Assembly: GCA_030432565.1 (NCBI GenBank) | Contig: JAUIGV010000029.1 | Span: 1-64,000, forward strand | Direction of reading: 5' to 3' | Length of the DNA stretch: 64,000 nucleotides | Source of the DNA: Verrucomicrobiia bacterium | GTDB taxonomy: Bacteria > Verrucomicrobiota > Verrucomicrobiia > Verrucomicrobiales > Akkermansiaceae | Shown: positions 54,916 through 63,587 of the stretch, piece by piece | How the letters are laid out: each line of letters begins with the position of its first letter | Position numbering within the stretch: the stretch's first letter is position 1 | The notes under the pieces: generated by a model | Told to the model about the DNA's origin: nothing | The model's input: only the letters and a program-made list of their open reading frames with translations | Databases searched by the model: none | Made by a program: the position numbers and the translations under genes

Positions 54916-56025
54916 ATGAAATCCATCTCAGCCCTCTTCCTCATTTCCGCGTCCCTCTCTTTTGGCCAGCAAGATCAGTTCGAAAAATGGGATCTAAACA
55001 AGGACGGCAAACTCTCAAAAAACGAACTCCCAAAACCTCTCCAAAAAAACTTCGCAAAGGTCGACACAAATCGCGACGGGTCCATCTCCAAAGAAGAACA
55101 CAAGGCTTTCCGCTCCCGCAATCCCCGGCCCCAGGCAAAAGCGCCTGAAAACATCACCATCTCCTCCGATCTCTCCTACGCCGCCAACGACAACCCGCGC
55201 CAGACCCTCGATCTCTATCTTCCCAGGCTTTCCGAAAAAACAAGCACCACCAAACCCCTCCCCGTCATCGTCTTCATCCACGGCGGCGCCTGGCGGGCGG
55301 GCGACAAGCGCTCCGGCCTTGGACGCCTCGCGCCTTTCGTTGCCAGCGGCAACTACGCCGGCATCAGTATCGGCTACCGCCTGACCAACGAAGCCCAATG
55401 GCCCTCGCAAATCCACGACTGCAAGGCTGCCATCCGCTGGATCCGCGCGAACGCCAAAAAGCACAACCTCGACCCCGGAAAAATCGCGGTCTGGGGCAGC
55501 TCTGCCGGCGGACATCTCGTCGCGATGCTCGGCACCTCCGGCGAGGTTGAAGCCCTCGAAGGTAAGATCGGCCCTCACCTCGATCAAAGCAGCCGAGTCG
55601 ACGCAGTCATCAACTTCTTCGGCCCCTCCGAAATCCTCACCATGGGCGACCACCCGAGTTCCATGGATCACAACGCACCCGACTCTCCCGAATCAATCCT
55701 CCTCGGCGGTCCCGTTCTGGAGAACAAAGAACTAGCCCGCAGCGCTTCTCCAATCACCCACATCACCAAAGACGACCCACCCATCCTCAACGTCCACGGC
55801 ACCGCCGACCGCCTCGTGCCCTATCCCCAGTCAGTCACCTTCCATCAAAAACTCATTGCAGCCGGAGTCTCCTCCAACCTGATCACTATCACCGAAGGCG
55901 GTCATGGAAACTTTGGCCAAGCCACCCCTCAAGTGAACGGCGTCGTCTCCGCCTTCCTCTCCAAATACCTCCTCGCAGACAAATCGGTCAACATCACGAA
56001 TCAGGAATTCCAGACCAAACCCTGA
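54916..56025 (+). CDS. Secreted EF-hand carboxylesterase (alpha/beta hydrolase, BD-FAE-like)
   Basis: A 369-residue exported protein. Signal peptide (MKSISALFLISASLSFG), then two EF-hands with complete calcium loops: D26 to E37 (DLNKDGKLSKNE) and D50 to E61 (DTNRDGSISKEE). The hydrolase domain (about 95-350) has the oxyanion HGGAW (122-126), nucleophile elbow GSSAGG (194-199, Ser196), the acid in HGTADRLVPY and the catalytic His in EGGHGNFG. The architecture, EF-hand dimer plus HGG-type carboxylesterase, is widespread in PVC and marine Bacteroidota near polysaccharide genes and is thought to deacylate glycans or plant esters. Two terminators bracket it, so it is probably monocistronic. Confidence 0.9.
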   Translation: MKSISALFLISASLSFGQQDQFEKWDLNKDGKLSKNELPKPLQKNFAKVDTNRDGSISKEEHKAFRSRNPRPQAKAPENITISSDLSYAANDNPRQTLDLYLPRLSEKTSTTKPLPVIVFIHGGAWRAGDKRSGLGRLAPFVASGNYAGISIGYRLTNEAQWPSQIHDCKAAIRWIRANAKKHNLDPGKIAVWGSSAGGHLVAMLGTSGEVEALEGKIGPHLDQSSRVDAVINFFGPSEILTMGDHPSSMDHNAPDSPESILLGGPVLENKELARSASPITHITKDDPPILNVHGTADRLVPYPQSVTFHQKLIAAGVSSNLITITEGGHGNFGQATPQVNGVVSAFLSKYLLADKSVNITNQEFQTKP

Positions 56026-56143
56026 ATACTCTTCATCACTTTTGTTCACCGTTCAAGATTCACATCCCCCCTGATCATGCCCAATAAATCCGAAGAAACG
56101 TCGAAGTGATCACTGGTGAAATCTTGCGATCCAGCCTCCGACA

Positions 56144-56175
56144 GGCTCCCGGAAGGCCGGGGGCCCTTTTCTTTT
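56144..56175 (+). terminator. Rho-independent terminator after the EF-hand esterase gene
   Basis: Stem GGCTCCCGG (56144-56152) with CCGGGGGCC (56157-56165; one T-G wobble), four-base loop, then CTTTTCTTTT. Confidence 0.8.
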
Positions 56176-56252
56176 ATCTCTGGATAAGTCCTGGTCATGG
56201 GGTGGGATTTTGTCTTGACCCGACGCGACCGGCCTTGTGATCTGTTAGAGAT

Positions 56253-57803
56253 TTGAAAAAGCACACCGAGAGATTTCACGCCATGGATTCAACCCGTGCC
56301 ACAGCTTTGCTGCTCGGGATTCTTTTTCACACTGTTTGGACCTATATGCCTGTTTATGCCAGGGCTCCCATCATCGATGTGAGTGGAAATGTTTTTTGGA
56401 GTTATTTTTTCTATACCTCTCATATTTTCCGGATGCATCTGTTTTTCCTAATTGCGGGCTTCTTTGGAGCGATGTTGATCGGTCGTTACGGGAGGAGTGG
56501 TTTTATAAAGCACCGGCTTGTCCGGTTGGGTGTCCCCTTGCTCGTGTTTTTCATTCTCTTGAAACCATTGTTTGCCCTGACCTGGGCACTCGGGGCTGAC
56601 CATTCCGGAGCCTACGTCGGTCCGGAGACGGCAGTCTCTGAGGCCTGGGTGGAGATCGTCTCCGGCCAGATTTGGATTGACGGGGGATTGACTCATTTGT
56701 GGTTTCTCTACTACCTCCTGCTTATCTGTCTGTTGGGCACGGTATTATGCCCTGTGATCGGGCGGGTGGCCGGTAAATTTCCCGGAGATCTGTCCAAGGT
56801 GGATCGCTTTCTTGAGCTGGCTTTCACCCGGTTTTGGGGTGTGCTGGTTCTCGCCCTGCCTGTCGGGATTCTTCTCTACCTTGATGGCAACCCGTTTGGC
56901 ACGAGCACTCCGGGGGCAAAAATCGACGTCCTCGTTTTGGCGATCTACGGCTTCTTTTACGCGGTGGGTTGGGTGATTCATCGTCAAGCCCATCAGGTTT
57001 CCACCTTGTTTTCCGGATGGCGCTGGAGGTTACCTATCGGCCTCTTGCTTTCCATGGGCTTGTTTGTTTGTTTTGCTTTCGCCAATAAGCCACTCATCAG
57101 GGATTGGCCTTTGCTCAGGTCGGAAATGGCCAAGGCAGTCGAAGGACGACAGAAAGACCCGGTAATTTTGGAGGTCTTTTCCTTCGTGCCCGACAAGTTT
57201 CACGACTATTTGACTGAAGGAAAAACCGAATATGAGAACTTGAACCAAAAGGAGGCTGTCATTGCCTCGATCGATCGAGCTCTCCATGCAGAAGAGCCAA
57301 AACGGATCGACCCTGACAAAGGGCGGGTCGACCCTGACAAGAAAGAACGGCAGTGGAGGAACTATTTTAAGAACCGGAGACAGTTGTCCAAAGAAGCCCC
57401 GGAGTTGTTTGGTCCTCCGCAGAGGTTCCAGAAAACCGGAGCCGAAAAGTGGATGGCCTTCGCCTATTTCTATGGGTATGCCGTTTGCCTTTGGCTCTTC
57501 GTGATTGGCACATTGTCCTTCTTCCAGAGGTTTTGCAATCGGCATAGTCCGGTGTGGCGATACCTCTCAGAAAGCTCGTACTGGGTCTACATCCTGCACA
57601 TGCCCCTCATCCCCCTTTTGCAGGTTGCCACCGGGCTTTGGCCGGTCTCTTCGCTGATTAAGATCCCGCTGGTCGTCGGGACCGGCCTGCTGATCTGTTT
57701 GCTCTCCTATCATTATCTCGTGAGGTCAACCTTCGTGGGCGTGATGCTCAACGGGCGGAAGCATCCCTTCACGCCCAACCCCCTCACGGCGATGAAAGGT
57801 TAG
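56253..57803 (+). CDS. Membrane acyltransferase 3 family protein (OpgC/OafA-like)
   Basis: A 516-residue polytopic protein with about ten hydrophobic segments. The N-terminal signature ERFHAMDSTRATALLLGILFH contains the conserved R-x-x-x-x-D-x-x-R and the catalytic His of acyltransferase 3 enzymes, so the TTG at 56253 is preferred to the ATG at 56283, which would cut the signature. FFLIAGFFGAMLIGRYG, WFLYYLLLICL and the late YLSESSYWVYILHMPLI (S-Y-x-x-Y-x-x-H-M) are further landmarks. Between helices, about residues 285-400, is a long hydrophilic insert with the repeat RIDPDKGRVDPDKKE. It should transfer acetyl or succinyl groups onto glycans or lipids. Its codons use more T and G endings than the neighbouring genes, which may indicate transfer. 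Confidence 0.8.
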   Translation: MKKHTERFHAMDSTRATALLLGILFHTVWTYMPVYARAPIIDVSGNVFWSYFFYTSHIFRMHLFFLIAGFFGAMLIGRYGRSGFIKHRLVRLGVPLLVFFILLKPLFALTWALGADHSGAYVGPETAVSEAWVEIVSGQIWIDGGLTHLWFLYYLLLICLLGTVLCPVIGRVAGKFPGDLSKVDRFLELAFTRFWGVLVLALPVGILLYLDGNPFGTSTPGAKIDVLVLAIYGFFYAVGWVIHRQAHQVSTLFSGWRWRLPIGLLLSMGLFVCFAFANKPLIRDWPLLRSEMAKAVEGRQKDPVILEVFSFVPDKFHDYLTEGKTEYENLNQKEAVIASIDRALHAEEPKRIDPDKGRVDPDKKERQWRNYFKNRRQLSKEAPELFGPPQRFQKTGAEKWMAFAYFYGYAVCLWLFVIGTLSFFQRFCNRHSPVWRYLSESSYWVYILHMPLIPLLQVATGLWPVSSLIKIPLVVGTGLLICLLSYHYLVRSTFVGVMLNGRKHPFTPNPLTAMKG

Positions 57804-58187
57804 GAGCGGATATATACCACCCTTTCCGTTTCCAATCTGCCGATTTACTCGCGAGAATTGCGGCCATTCATGCCAGGCGCCGTTTGAGGGAGATCCGTAG
57901 AACCAATCGATCTTAAATATGTTATGAACATTTTCACTTTGTTGCCGAGGGTCGCATCTCACTTCAAGTTACGGGATATCGGCGAGAATAGTGAATTTTT
58001 AGTGTTGGCGGGTGGGTTCAATATCATGCGGGCAACTTGGAACAGCCAAGGGCTTGGCTGATTGCAAGGAGCCTTTGACCAATGGCAGGGGGGCTGTGTC
58101 CCAGCTTATAGCAGTCACCCACGTATCCCCGTTGAAATTCCATTACCAGGGTCCTCGGCAGGCCTGTGTTCGTCGCGGCAGACGCTC
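57804..58187 (+). other. Intergenic region without a convincing gene
   Basis: No coding content recognised on either strand. A perfect hairpin CAGCCAAG-GG-CTTGGCTG lies at 58043-58060 without a T tract. The region lies between the ends of two convergent genes. Confidence 0.4.
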
Positions 58188-59798
58188 CTACTCTTTTCCC
58201 AAAATTCTGGCGGCCTCCTTGTGGATTGTTGGTTCGCCACCGTTCAAAAGGTTTACCAACTTGCGTGCCATGGCATCACCGGTGAGATACCAGAATTTGG
58301 CGCTGCCATGGTAATGGACGGGATCTTTGCTGACCGCGCGATCAAGGACCTCTCCGGCTTTTTTGTATTCCGGGCTCTCTTCCCCATACGCTTCCTTCAC
58401 CGCCGCTTTGAACCCTAGTTCGATGGGGTAGTATTTTACCGTATTGACAAGATCGACTGTCCCCTTGAGGTCGGGGTGCTCCGAGGCGTGGAGCATGCCA
58501 CGGTTGACCTCACCGTCAAAAGTCGTCCGCTCCCAGGCGGAGTGACCGAGAAGCCCGCAGACCACCGGCAGATTCGGGGCCTTCACTTCCTCACGAAAGT
58601 CCCGGATGAAAGCGACGAGCTGTTTGCCGTAGTCCTCATTACCGGCATCGTTCCACCCCTGAAACCAGACCAGTCCCAATAAGTCATAGCCAGCCTGGGG
58701 ATCGTAATCCGGATGGTATTTCCCCGGATCATCCAGCACTTCGCGAATGTGCCTGGTCACTAGTTTCCAATTAAGTCCGGTCGGTTCTTCCTCCGTGGCC
58801 AGGGATGGTGGACGGAAGTCGCCCTGCAAACTCTTCCCGCCCCAGGCGCATTTGATGAGAAGGACGGGACCGTCGACCATTTGCTCAAAGCTGATGCCAA
58901 AGGGATACTCCGGGCCGCAATTCGTGGCGAATTTCGAATACCCGAGGGAGAGCACGCCATGGGTGATGCCATCCGGCTTGTGGCCCGTGGGCTCGCCCGC
59001 GACCGCGCCCAAGGCGCTGATGTGGGTGCGCTCTGCAATCGGCAGGTTGATCCGCTCTCTCACCATTTTGGCGTAGGCCAGACGGTTCTTGTGGGTGATC
59101 CGGCCCATGTCTTTGATGGCTTCATCCAGGCCATCGAAGTCTTCGGGCCTGGTGTCTTTCAAAAAAATCCTGCGCACCCGCTTTAGGTCTTCGGCGATGG
59201 CTTCGTCGCGCCTGGCGATCAGTCCCACCGCAACCTTTGGATGCAGTTTGTTTTGCGGTGACTCGATGTGCTCCGCCATTCGTTTGGAGACTTCTTTTTC
59301 CCTGAGTTTTTCACCGAGGAACCTCCCCATGTTGGATCGGAATTGTCCGTCCTCATCGACGGGCGCAGGCCCCCATTCTTCCGTCTTCCATTCGCTTTTT
59401 TTGCCCGATGCGATGGCCGCTCGGCTAAAATTGTCGTAGACCCTTCCGCGCCACAACTTCAGGATGGCCTTACGTTCCGCCATTAACGCTTTGCCCTTCG
59501 CGTTGAATTCTGCCGAGTCTCCGCGGGCGAACATGAGCCCGCTCCAATAAAACTGACCACCGTTGTAGCCATCGGACTTGACCGTCGCGGTCCCGGGTGG
59601 CGGGACGTAAAGCGGCCGGGTGAGATACCAGGCCGTTCGGGGGTGGGCGTAGCCGACCATATTCGACTGCCCGATGAGAAAGACAATCTTGAGCGGTTTG
59701 CGGTCGGACTCCTGCGCGTTGAGACCGGAGTGGGCCACCAGCAAAACCATGGAAGCCAACCGCAAGGTCCTGCTGTGGAAGGTGCGGTTCCGAATCAT
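58188..59798 (-). CDS. Secreted SASA/SGNH carbohydrate esterase (GQSNM type)
   Basis: A 536-residue exported protein. Signal peptide (about 1-28, ending GLNA); a possible inner start is MVLLVAHS. Then FLIGQSNMVGY with catalytic Ser45. A large insert of about 150 residues with many charged residues (about 100-260) separates this from the second conserved block: LIKCAWGGKSLQGDF, VWFQGWNDAGNEDYG (the usual GQGE-type loop, here FQGWND) and, near the end, VHYHGSAKFWYLTGDAMA, which carries the His of the catalytic pair. It should remove acyl groups from an extracellular substrate. The insert is not typical and may be an extra substrate-binding region. It is the largest of three GQSN-type esterase genes here after the duplicated one. 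Confidence 0.85.
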   Translation of the reverse strand: MIRNRTFHSRTLRLASMVLLVAHSGLNAQESDRKPLKIVFLIGQSNMVGYAHPRTAWYLTRPLYVPPPGTATVKSDGYNGGQFYWSGLMFARGDSAEFNAKGKALMAERKAILKLWRGRVYDNFSRAAIASGKKSEWKTEEWGPAPVDEDGQFRSNMGRFLGEKLREKEVSKRMAEHIESPQNKLHPKVAVGLIARRDEAIAEDLKRVRRIFLKDTRPEDFDGLDEAIKDMGRITHKNRLAYAKMVRERINLPIAERTHISALGAVAGEPTGHKPDGITHGVLSLGYSKFATNCGPEYPFGISFEQMVDGPVLLIKCAWGGKSLQGDFRPPSLATEEEPTGLNWKLVTRHIREVLDDPGKYHPDYDPQAGYDLLGLVWFQGWNDAGNEDYGKQLVAFIRDFREEVKAPNLPVVCGLLGHSAWERTTFDGEVNRGMLHASEHPDLKGTVDLVNTVKYYPIELGFKAAVKEAYGEESPEYKKAGEVLDRAVSKDPVHYHGSAKFWYLTGDAMARKLVNLLNGGEPTIHKEAARILGKE

Positions 59799-59939
59799 AT
59801 CGGTTCATAAGTGCACGAGGCCCGAAACCTTTCAAGCCATCCGGGATTTGGCCCAATCTCGATTCCCTGCTTTTTTGGAAAAATCCCACCTATCCACCTT
59901 GAAATTCCCTCCCCGAAATCCTTGGTGAATCACAGCCCT

Positions 59940-60431
59940 TCAGTCAGGTGATGATTTGATCTGAAGCTCCGGCCAATCGGTGGTCCCGTCTTTTTCGCGA
60001 GTGAATTCAAGGCCGGGGGACGACTGGATGATAATTTCCGCAGTTGTATACACAATACACTCATCCATCAAATGGCCGCCAATGGTGTGGCCGGTGCCAT
60101 CGCTAATGGAAAGGTGAAGGTGGCTTCCGTCGGTCGAGAGAGTTCCGGAAAGACTCACGATTTCAAAGTGCCCCGAGCCCTTGCTGCCCGCCGACATGTT
60201 GGCAAAGCGAAGATGATAGTCCGTGAGCGAGCCCGCGCAGGAAGCAATCCAGCCTGCCTTGATCCCTTTGTCGTGGACAAAGGCCTGAATCGACTTCCTG
60301 AGATCTTCTCCGGGTTTGAGTCGGATGGCGTAAGTGATTGTTTGAGGCACAAGCTTTTCGGTTTTCTCGCCGCAACCAGCGGACAGGAGTAAAACCAAAA
60401 CCGGAACGAGTGAAAGGCGAATCTTGATCAT
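59940..60431 (-). CDS. Exported lipoprotein with PPC (DUF296) domain
   Basis: From the ATG at 60429-60431 the product has 163 residues with a lipoprotein signal: MIKIRLSLVPVLVLLLSAGC, a lipobox L-S-A-G-C. The rest is a PPC/PCC domain (PF03479): YAIRLKPGEDLRKSIQAFV, GIKAGWIASCAGSLTDYHLRF, EIVSLSGTLSTDGSHLHLSIS, and GGHLMDECIVYTTAEIII. Cytoplasmic relatives include AT-hook proteins and single-domain bacterial proteins annotated as DNA-binding. Export makes DNA binding unlikely here, and the His-rich conserved sites (H-L-H, G-G-H-L) suggest a metal or small-molecule site. An upstream frame to 60524 adds a low-quality N-terminus without a signal. Confidence 0.82.
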   Translation of the reverse strand: MIKIRLSLVPVLVLLLSAGCGEKTEKLVPQTITYAIRLKPGEDLRKSIQAFVHDKGIKAGWIASCAGSLTDYHLRFANMSAGSKGSGHFEIVSLSGTLSTDGSHLHLSISDGTGHTIGGHLMDECIVYTTAEIIIQSSPGLEFTREKDGTTDWPELQIKSSPD

Positions 60432-61010
60432 CGATGGAAATGCCTTGTTGTGATGTGCCCGCGGTGCAGGACCCACCGGGTGCGCGTTGGGATGGTAACG
60501 CCGGTCCACGGCCTTGTCGAACAAGGTTGATGGTGGAAAGGCGACTCAGGAGACAGCCGGCAAAGAGGGACCATCCCATGATCGTGATTGCATTCATGCC
60601 CGGGATCTAGCAGACCGATGCCTCCTTGCCCGTAAAGTCGAGGTAAAATTCTCTTCACAAACAGACTCTTTTATATCTTTGTTTCCTCCCGCAAGGTTAG
60701 CCGGGAAGGCCTCAGGCCGCCATGGCTTCGGCTTACTGGATTTTGCAGGAATCCGGGATCATTTGCCGAAGATTAATGACTCCCGTCTTGACGGACGCGA
60801 CTGCTTTAGGGTGCTTGAGCTCTCGCTGGACTTTCTCAACTTGTTCTTTGATGACCGCGTTGTCTTTTGTGATACGCCGCCGGAAAATCCAGTTCTCCAT
60901 TTCCAACAGGATCACGTTTAAATTGAGAGCTCCACTAACATGAAACCATAAATCCCGGCAGCCAGTCCTTGATAGAGGCCCCTCGATACGAAACAGCACC
61001 GCTGTAAACT
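60432..61010 (-). other. Intergenic region with one doubtful small open frame
   Basis: A 55-codon frame at 60733-60900 (minus) starts with ATG and encodes a charged helical peptide (NAVIKEQVEKVQREL, then KAVASVKTGVINLRQ); it has no recognised relatives and could be a real small protein or a remnant. A short GGCCT-C-AGGCC palindrome lies near 60706-60716. Otherwise nothing recognised. Confidence 0.25.
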
Positions 61011-61766
61011 CTACTTCTTTTGAAGTTTGAGCATTTCCTCCGCATAGCGTTCGCCGAGTTTGATCATGCTTTCGGCATCGAAGTGCCAACGGTCCATGGT
61101 CTTGAGCCCTTTTGCGATAGCGACCCCGGTCCGGGGAACGCTGTCAGGAAGCTTGGCGATCTCTTCGTTGATTTTTTCACCTTCCTTAATCTGCCCTGCC
61201 ACGAACAAGAGGTCGGGGTCTTTGAGATCCTTGCGGAGCTCCTCGACGAGAGCCTGAAGCTTGGGGAGATAGCTACCGGGATCACCGCTATTGGATTCGC
61301 CCTGGTGCCAAAGCACCCCTTTCAAGGTGCCGGTTTTTTGAGCTATCTGGGCTCGCTTTACGATGTCTTTGTAAAATGGTGTTTCGGGTGCCCATTGCTC
61401 GATCTTACTCCCTCCCTTGGCATTGACAACAAGGCCGATGGTCGTCTTAGGATTTGCTTTCTTCATCGCCCTCGCAAAGGAATAGCCGGGATTGAGCTTC
61501 TGCATGCCGAGACCTTTCCGGATGGTGGAATAACGGTTGAGTGGATTCCTGGCTCTCTCCCATTCATTGGAGGCATTGAGGAGAAGGCACCCCTCGATCT
61601 CTTTGGCGGCCGTCCCATCAATTGGTGCACGCCCGGCCATATTCGATTGGCCAATCAGAAGATAAACGTGGAGGTCATTTCGAGCAATGTCCCCGGCGCC
61701 TGTCCGGGCGTTGGCAGAGGACACAAAAACGAAGAATACAATGGTGATCAGTTGGAGTGGTTTCAT
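61011..61766 (-). CDS. Small secreted SASA-type acetylesterase
   Basis: A compact, complete 251-residue member of the sialate O-acetylesterase/acetylxylan esterase group. Signal peptide (1-20, ending ANA). Block I, HVYLLIGQSNMAGRAP, with Ser41; GLVVNAKGGSKIEQW (the usual oxyanion Gly and Asn); GVLWHQGESNSGDPGSYLPKL, the classic HQGESN block; and DRWHFDAESMIKLGERYAEEML with the Asp-x-x-His pair. All catalytic elements are intact, in contrast to the second copy in the 924-residue protein. Likely removes acetyl esters from plant or algal glycans outside the cytoplasm. No close neighbour in the same direction upstream, so probably monocistronic. Confidence 0.92.
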   Translation of the reverse strand: MKPLQLITIVFFVFVSSANARTGAGDIARNDLHVYLLIGQSNMAGRAPIDGTAAKEIEGCLLLNASNEWERARNPLNRYSTIRKGLGMQKLNPGYSFARAMKKANPKTTIGLVVNAKGGSKIEQWAPETPFYKDIVKRAQIAQKTGTLKGVLWHQGESNSGDPGSYLPKLQALVEELRKDLKDPDLLFVAGQIKEGEKINEEIAKLPDSVPRTGVAIAKGLKTMDRWHFDAESMIKLGERYAEEMLKLQKK

Positions 61767-61901
61767 TATTTCTTTTTCGAATCAGACCTGAGGGCAAACC
61801 TCCGGAGTCCTCGTAGACTGACAGGATCATCGCAGAAGGTCCCGCCAAATGAATCTTTTTCCCCCTTGAGAACGAACGTGGCAGGAACCTAGTCTCCGAA
61901 C

Positions 61902-62423
61902 ATGTTTAAGACCGTCCTCCTACTTGTCCTGCTAACTCTCACCCCCGCCTCCCTTTTGGCCGGATCCCGCGGAGTCGACCTGGCTTTTTTAGATGCCACC
62001 ACCGGTAGCCGCTCAAAAGCCAGCTTGCGCCTTGCCGAACTCCTCGAAAAAGACATGCGAGAACTCTACCTCTCTCCAAAGGTCGCCACTCTTTTTCCGT
62101 GGAGTGAGCTTGAGCTTAAGTTGACCGTCCTGAACACCAAGAGCAGCGGGATACGCTTTGATCGTCTCCTGAATACCCAGAACGAAGACAGAATCACCAG
62201 GCTCTTCGAAACCGGTAAAGTGCAGGACGGACTCATCGTCTTTTTCCACGATGAAGCCAATGGGTTTGCCCGCTTCAAGCTTTACACCCGGGATGGCTCT
62301 GAAGCTTTGCTACTCCGACTTCCGCTCGAAGACAACAAATCCCCCATGCCCAACTCTCTTTTGAAAGGCCACCGCCACGGTGCGCTCGCCGCCATTGGCG
62401 CAGCTGTACGCTGGACTCCATAG
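61902..62423 (+). CDS. Hypothetical secreted protein
   Basis: A 173-residue protein with a signal peptide (MFKTVLLLVLLTLTPASLLA) and no recognised domain. The mature part begins GSRGVDLAFLDATTGSRSKAS, contains alternating helix and strand segments (LRLAELLEKDMRELY, DGLIVFFHDEANGFARFKLY) and ends HGALAAIGAAVRWTP. Base composition and signal peptide support a real gene. It is divergent from the small SASA gene (136 bases). Confidence 0.7.
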   Translation: MFKTVLLLVLLTLTPASLLAGSRGVDLAFLDATTGSRSKASLRLAELLEKDMRELYLSPKVATLFPWSELELKLTVLNTKSSGIRFDRLLNTQNEDRITRLFETGKVQDGLIVFFHDEANGFARFKLYTRDGSEALLLRLPLEDNKSPMPNSLLKGHRHGALAAIGAAVRWTP

Positions 62424-62564
62424 CCGCGATCAATGATAAAACCTCCTCATTCGTAGCCACCTTTATCACGATGGGATTATCACCCAGCGCAAGGGGCTCA
62501 GTGAGAAAAATGAGATCGTCTCGCTTCAAGCGCTCGAATCCAAGATCTCACAATCGCCCCCTCC

Positions 62565-62632
62565 GAAAGAAAGACCTTGCCGAGGATCACCCCGGCAAGG
62601 TCAAAGAATGAAAAAACAGCGGGCAACCCCGC
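62565..62632 (-). terminator. Tandem Rho-independent terminators after the DUF1080 gene
   Basis: Read on the minus strand, GCGGG-GTTG-CCCGC (62619-62632) followed by TGTTTTTT starts 17 bases after the stop codon. A second, perfect ten-pair stem (62573-62582 with 62593-62602) follows, then TTTCTTTC. Two stems in series make efficient termination likely. Confidence 0.8.
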
Positions 62633-62649
62633 AAGGACAGTAAAGACAA

Positions 62650-63531
62650 TTAGTCCTCCAAAGGGCGCACCCAGATATTGCGGAAACGGACGGGATTACC
62701 ATGGTCCTGCATCGACAAGGGCATCTTGTCAGGATGAGCCTTATACTCTGAAGCGGCGTGGGGCCCACGCCACCCTGTTCCGCCACTCAGCACGGTGTGA
62801 TCTTGAATCAGTACTCCGTTATGGAGAACGGTGAAGGTCGCACGCCGGGTCACTTTGCCCTCCTTGTCAAAGAGCGGACGGTGGAAAATAATGTCATAGC
62901 TCTGCCATTCCCCGGGCTTCCGTGAAGCGTTCACCAAAGGCTTGGACCTCCCGTAAAGTGCTCCCGCCTGGCCATCGGCGTAGGTCTGGTTTTCGTAGCT
63001 GTCAAGAACCTGGATTTCGTAGGTCCCCATCAAGAAAACCCCGCTGTTTCCGCGCCCCTGACCATCGCCCTGAACCTTCGCCGGAGAGGCCCACTCGATA
63101 TGAAGTTGGCACGACCCAAACTTCTCTTTTGATTGCACATATCCCGCACGGCGAACGGACTCCATGGCGCCGTCGACGACCTTCCACTTACTGGGACCAC
63201 CTTTGGTATCCGTCCAATTCGCGCTGAAGGAATCCGCACTTCCATCAAAAAGCACAACCGCATCGGAGGGAGGAGCGCCGGGCTTGTCACCCGGTGTCAC
63301 CACGGGAGGAAGAGGTTGCTTGCTCGTGTCGGTTTCATGAACCTTCACGCCATCAATATACATGTAAACCGATTCCCTGCCGTTCGCGTCCTTCTTTGTC
63401 TCAACCTTAATCTCAGGTTTGGTCATATCCTCCTGGGCATGGAGGGAAGGTGCGGCGGCACCCAGCGCGAGCGCTGCAGCGGGAGTTGTGAATCGGAATA
63501 GGTCTGCCAGGGAAGATTTGCTTTTTGCCAT
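62650..63531 (-). CDS. Secreted DUF1080 (3-keto-disaccharide hydrolase-like) protein
   Basis: A 293-residue exported protein. Start ATG at 63529-63531 (MAKSKSSLADLF); a GTG three codons upstream is possible. The signal sequence ends about residue 33 (SLHA-QE). A short strand domain (35-85) with IDGVKVHETDTS precedes the DUF1080 jelly roll (about 95-290): VVLFDGSADSF-x-x-NW, SKWKVVDGAMESV, FGSCQLHIEWASP, RGNSGVFLMGTYEIQVLDSY, GALYGRSKPLVNASRKPGEW and VLHNGVLIQDH. Members cleave 3-keto-glycosides or bind sugars, and occur with oxidoreductases that make 3-keto sugars. Two terminators follow. Assignment to the family is firm, activity inferred. Confidence 0.9.
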   Translation of the reverse strand: MAKSKSSLADLFRFTTPAAALALGAAAPSLHAQEDMTKPEIKVETKKDANGRESVYMYIDGVKVHETDTSKQPLPPVVTPGDKPGAPPSDAVVLFDGSADSFSANWTDTKGGPSKWKVVDGAMESVRRAGYVQSKEKFGSCQLHIEWASPAKVQGDGQGRGNSGVFLMGTYEIQVLDSYENQTYADGQAGALYGRSKPLVNASRKPGEWQSYDIIFHRPLFDKEGKVTRRATFTVLHNGVLIQDHTVLSGGTGWRGPHAASEYKAHPDKMPLSMQDHGNPVRFRNIWVRPLED

Positions 63532-63587
63532 GGGGAGCACTCTACGATTTCACCGCCCAGCGGGTCAACTTCCGATCCTGCCGCCAA

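Noticed and set aside
57804-58187. Possible tRNA or small RNA near the CAGCCAAG hairpin
   Set aside because: No cloverleaf, no conserved T-loop and no promoter or terminator could be recognised.
59796-59810. GAACCGAT directly before the ATG of two genes (45968 and 59798)
   Set aside because: Only about eight bases are shared and the sequence beyond differs, so chance similarity is likely.
60514-60921. 135-codon forward open frame between the PPC lipoprotein and SASA genes
   Set aside because: Opens in a noncoding gap with no start signal; composition changes along its length and no family is seen.
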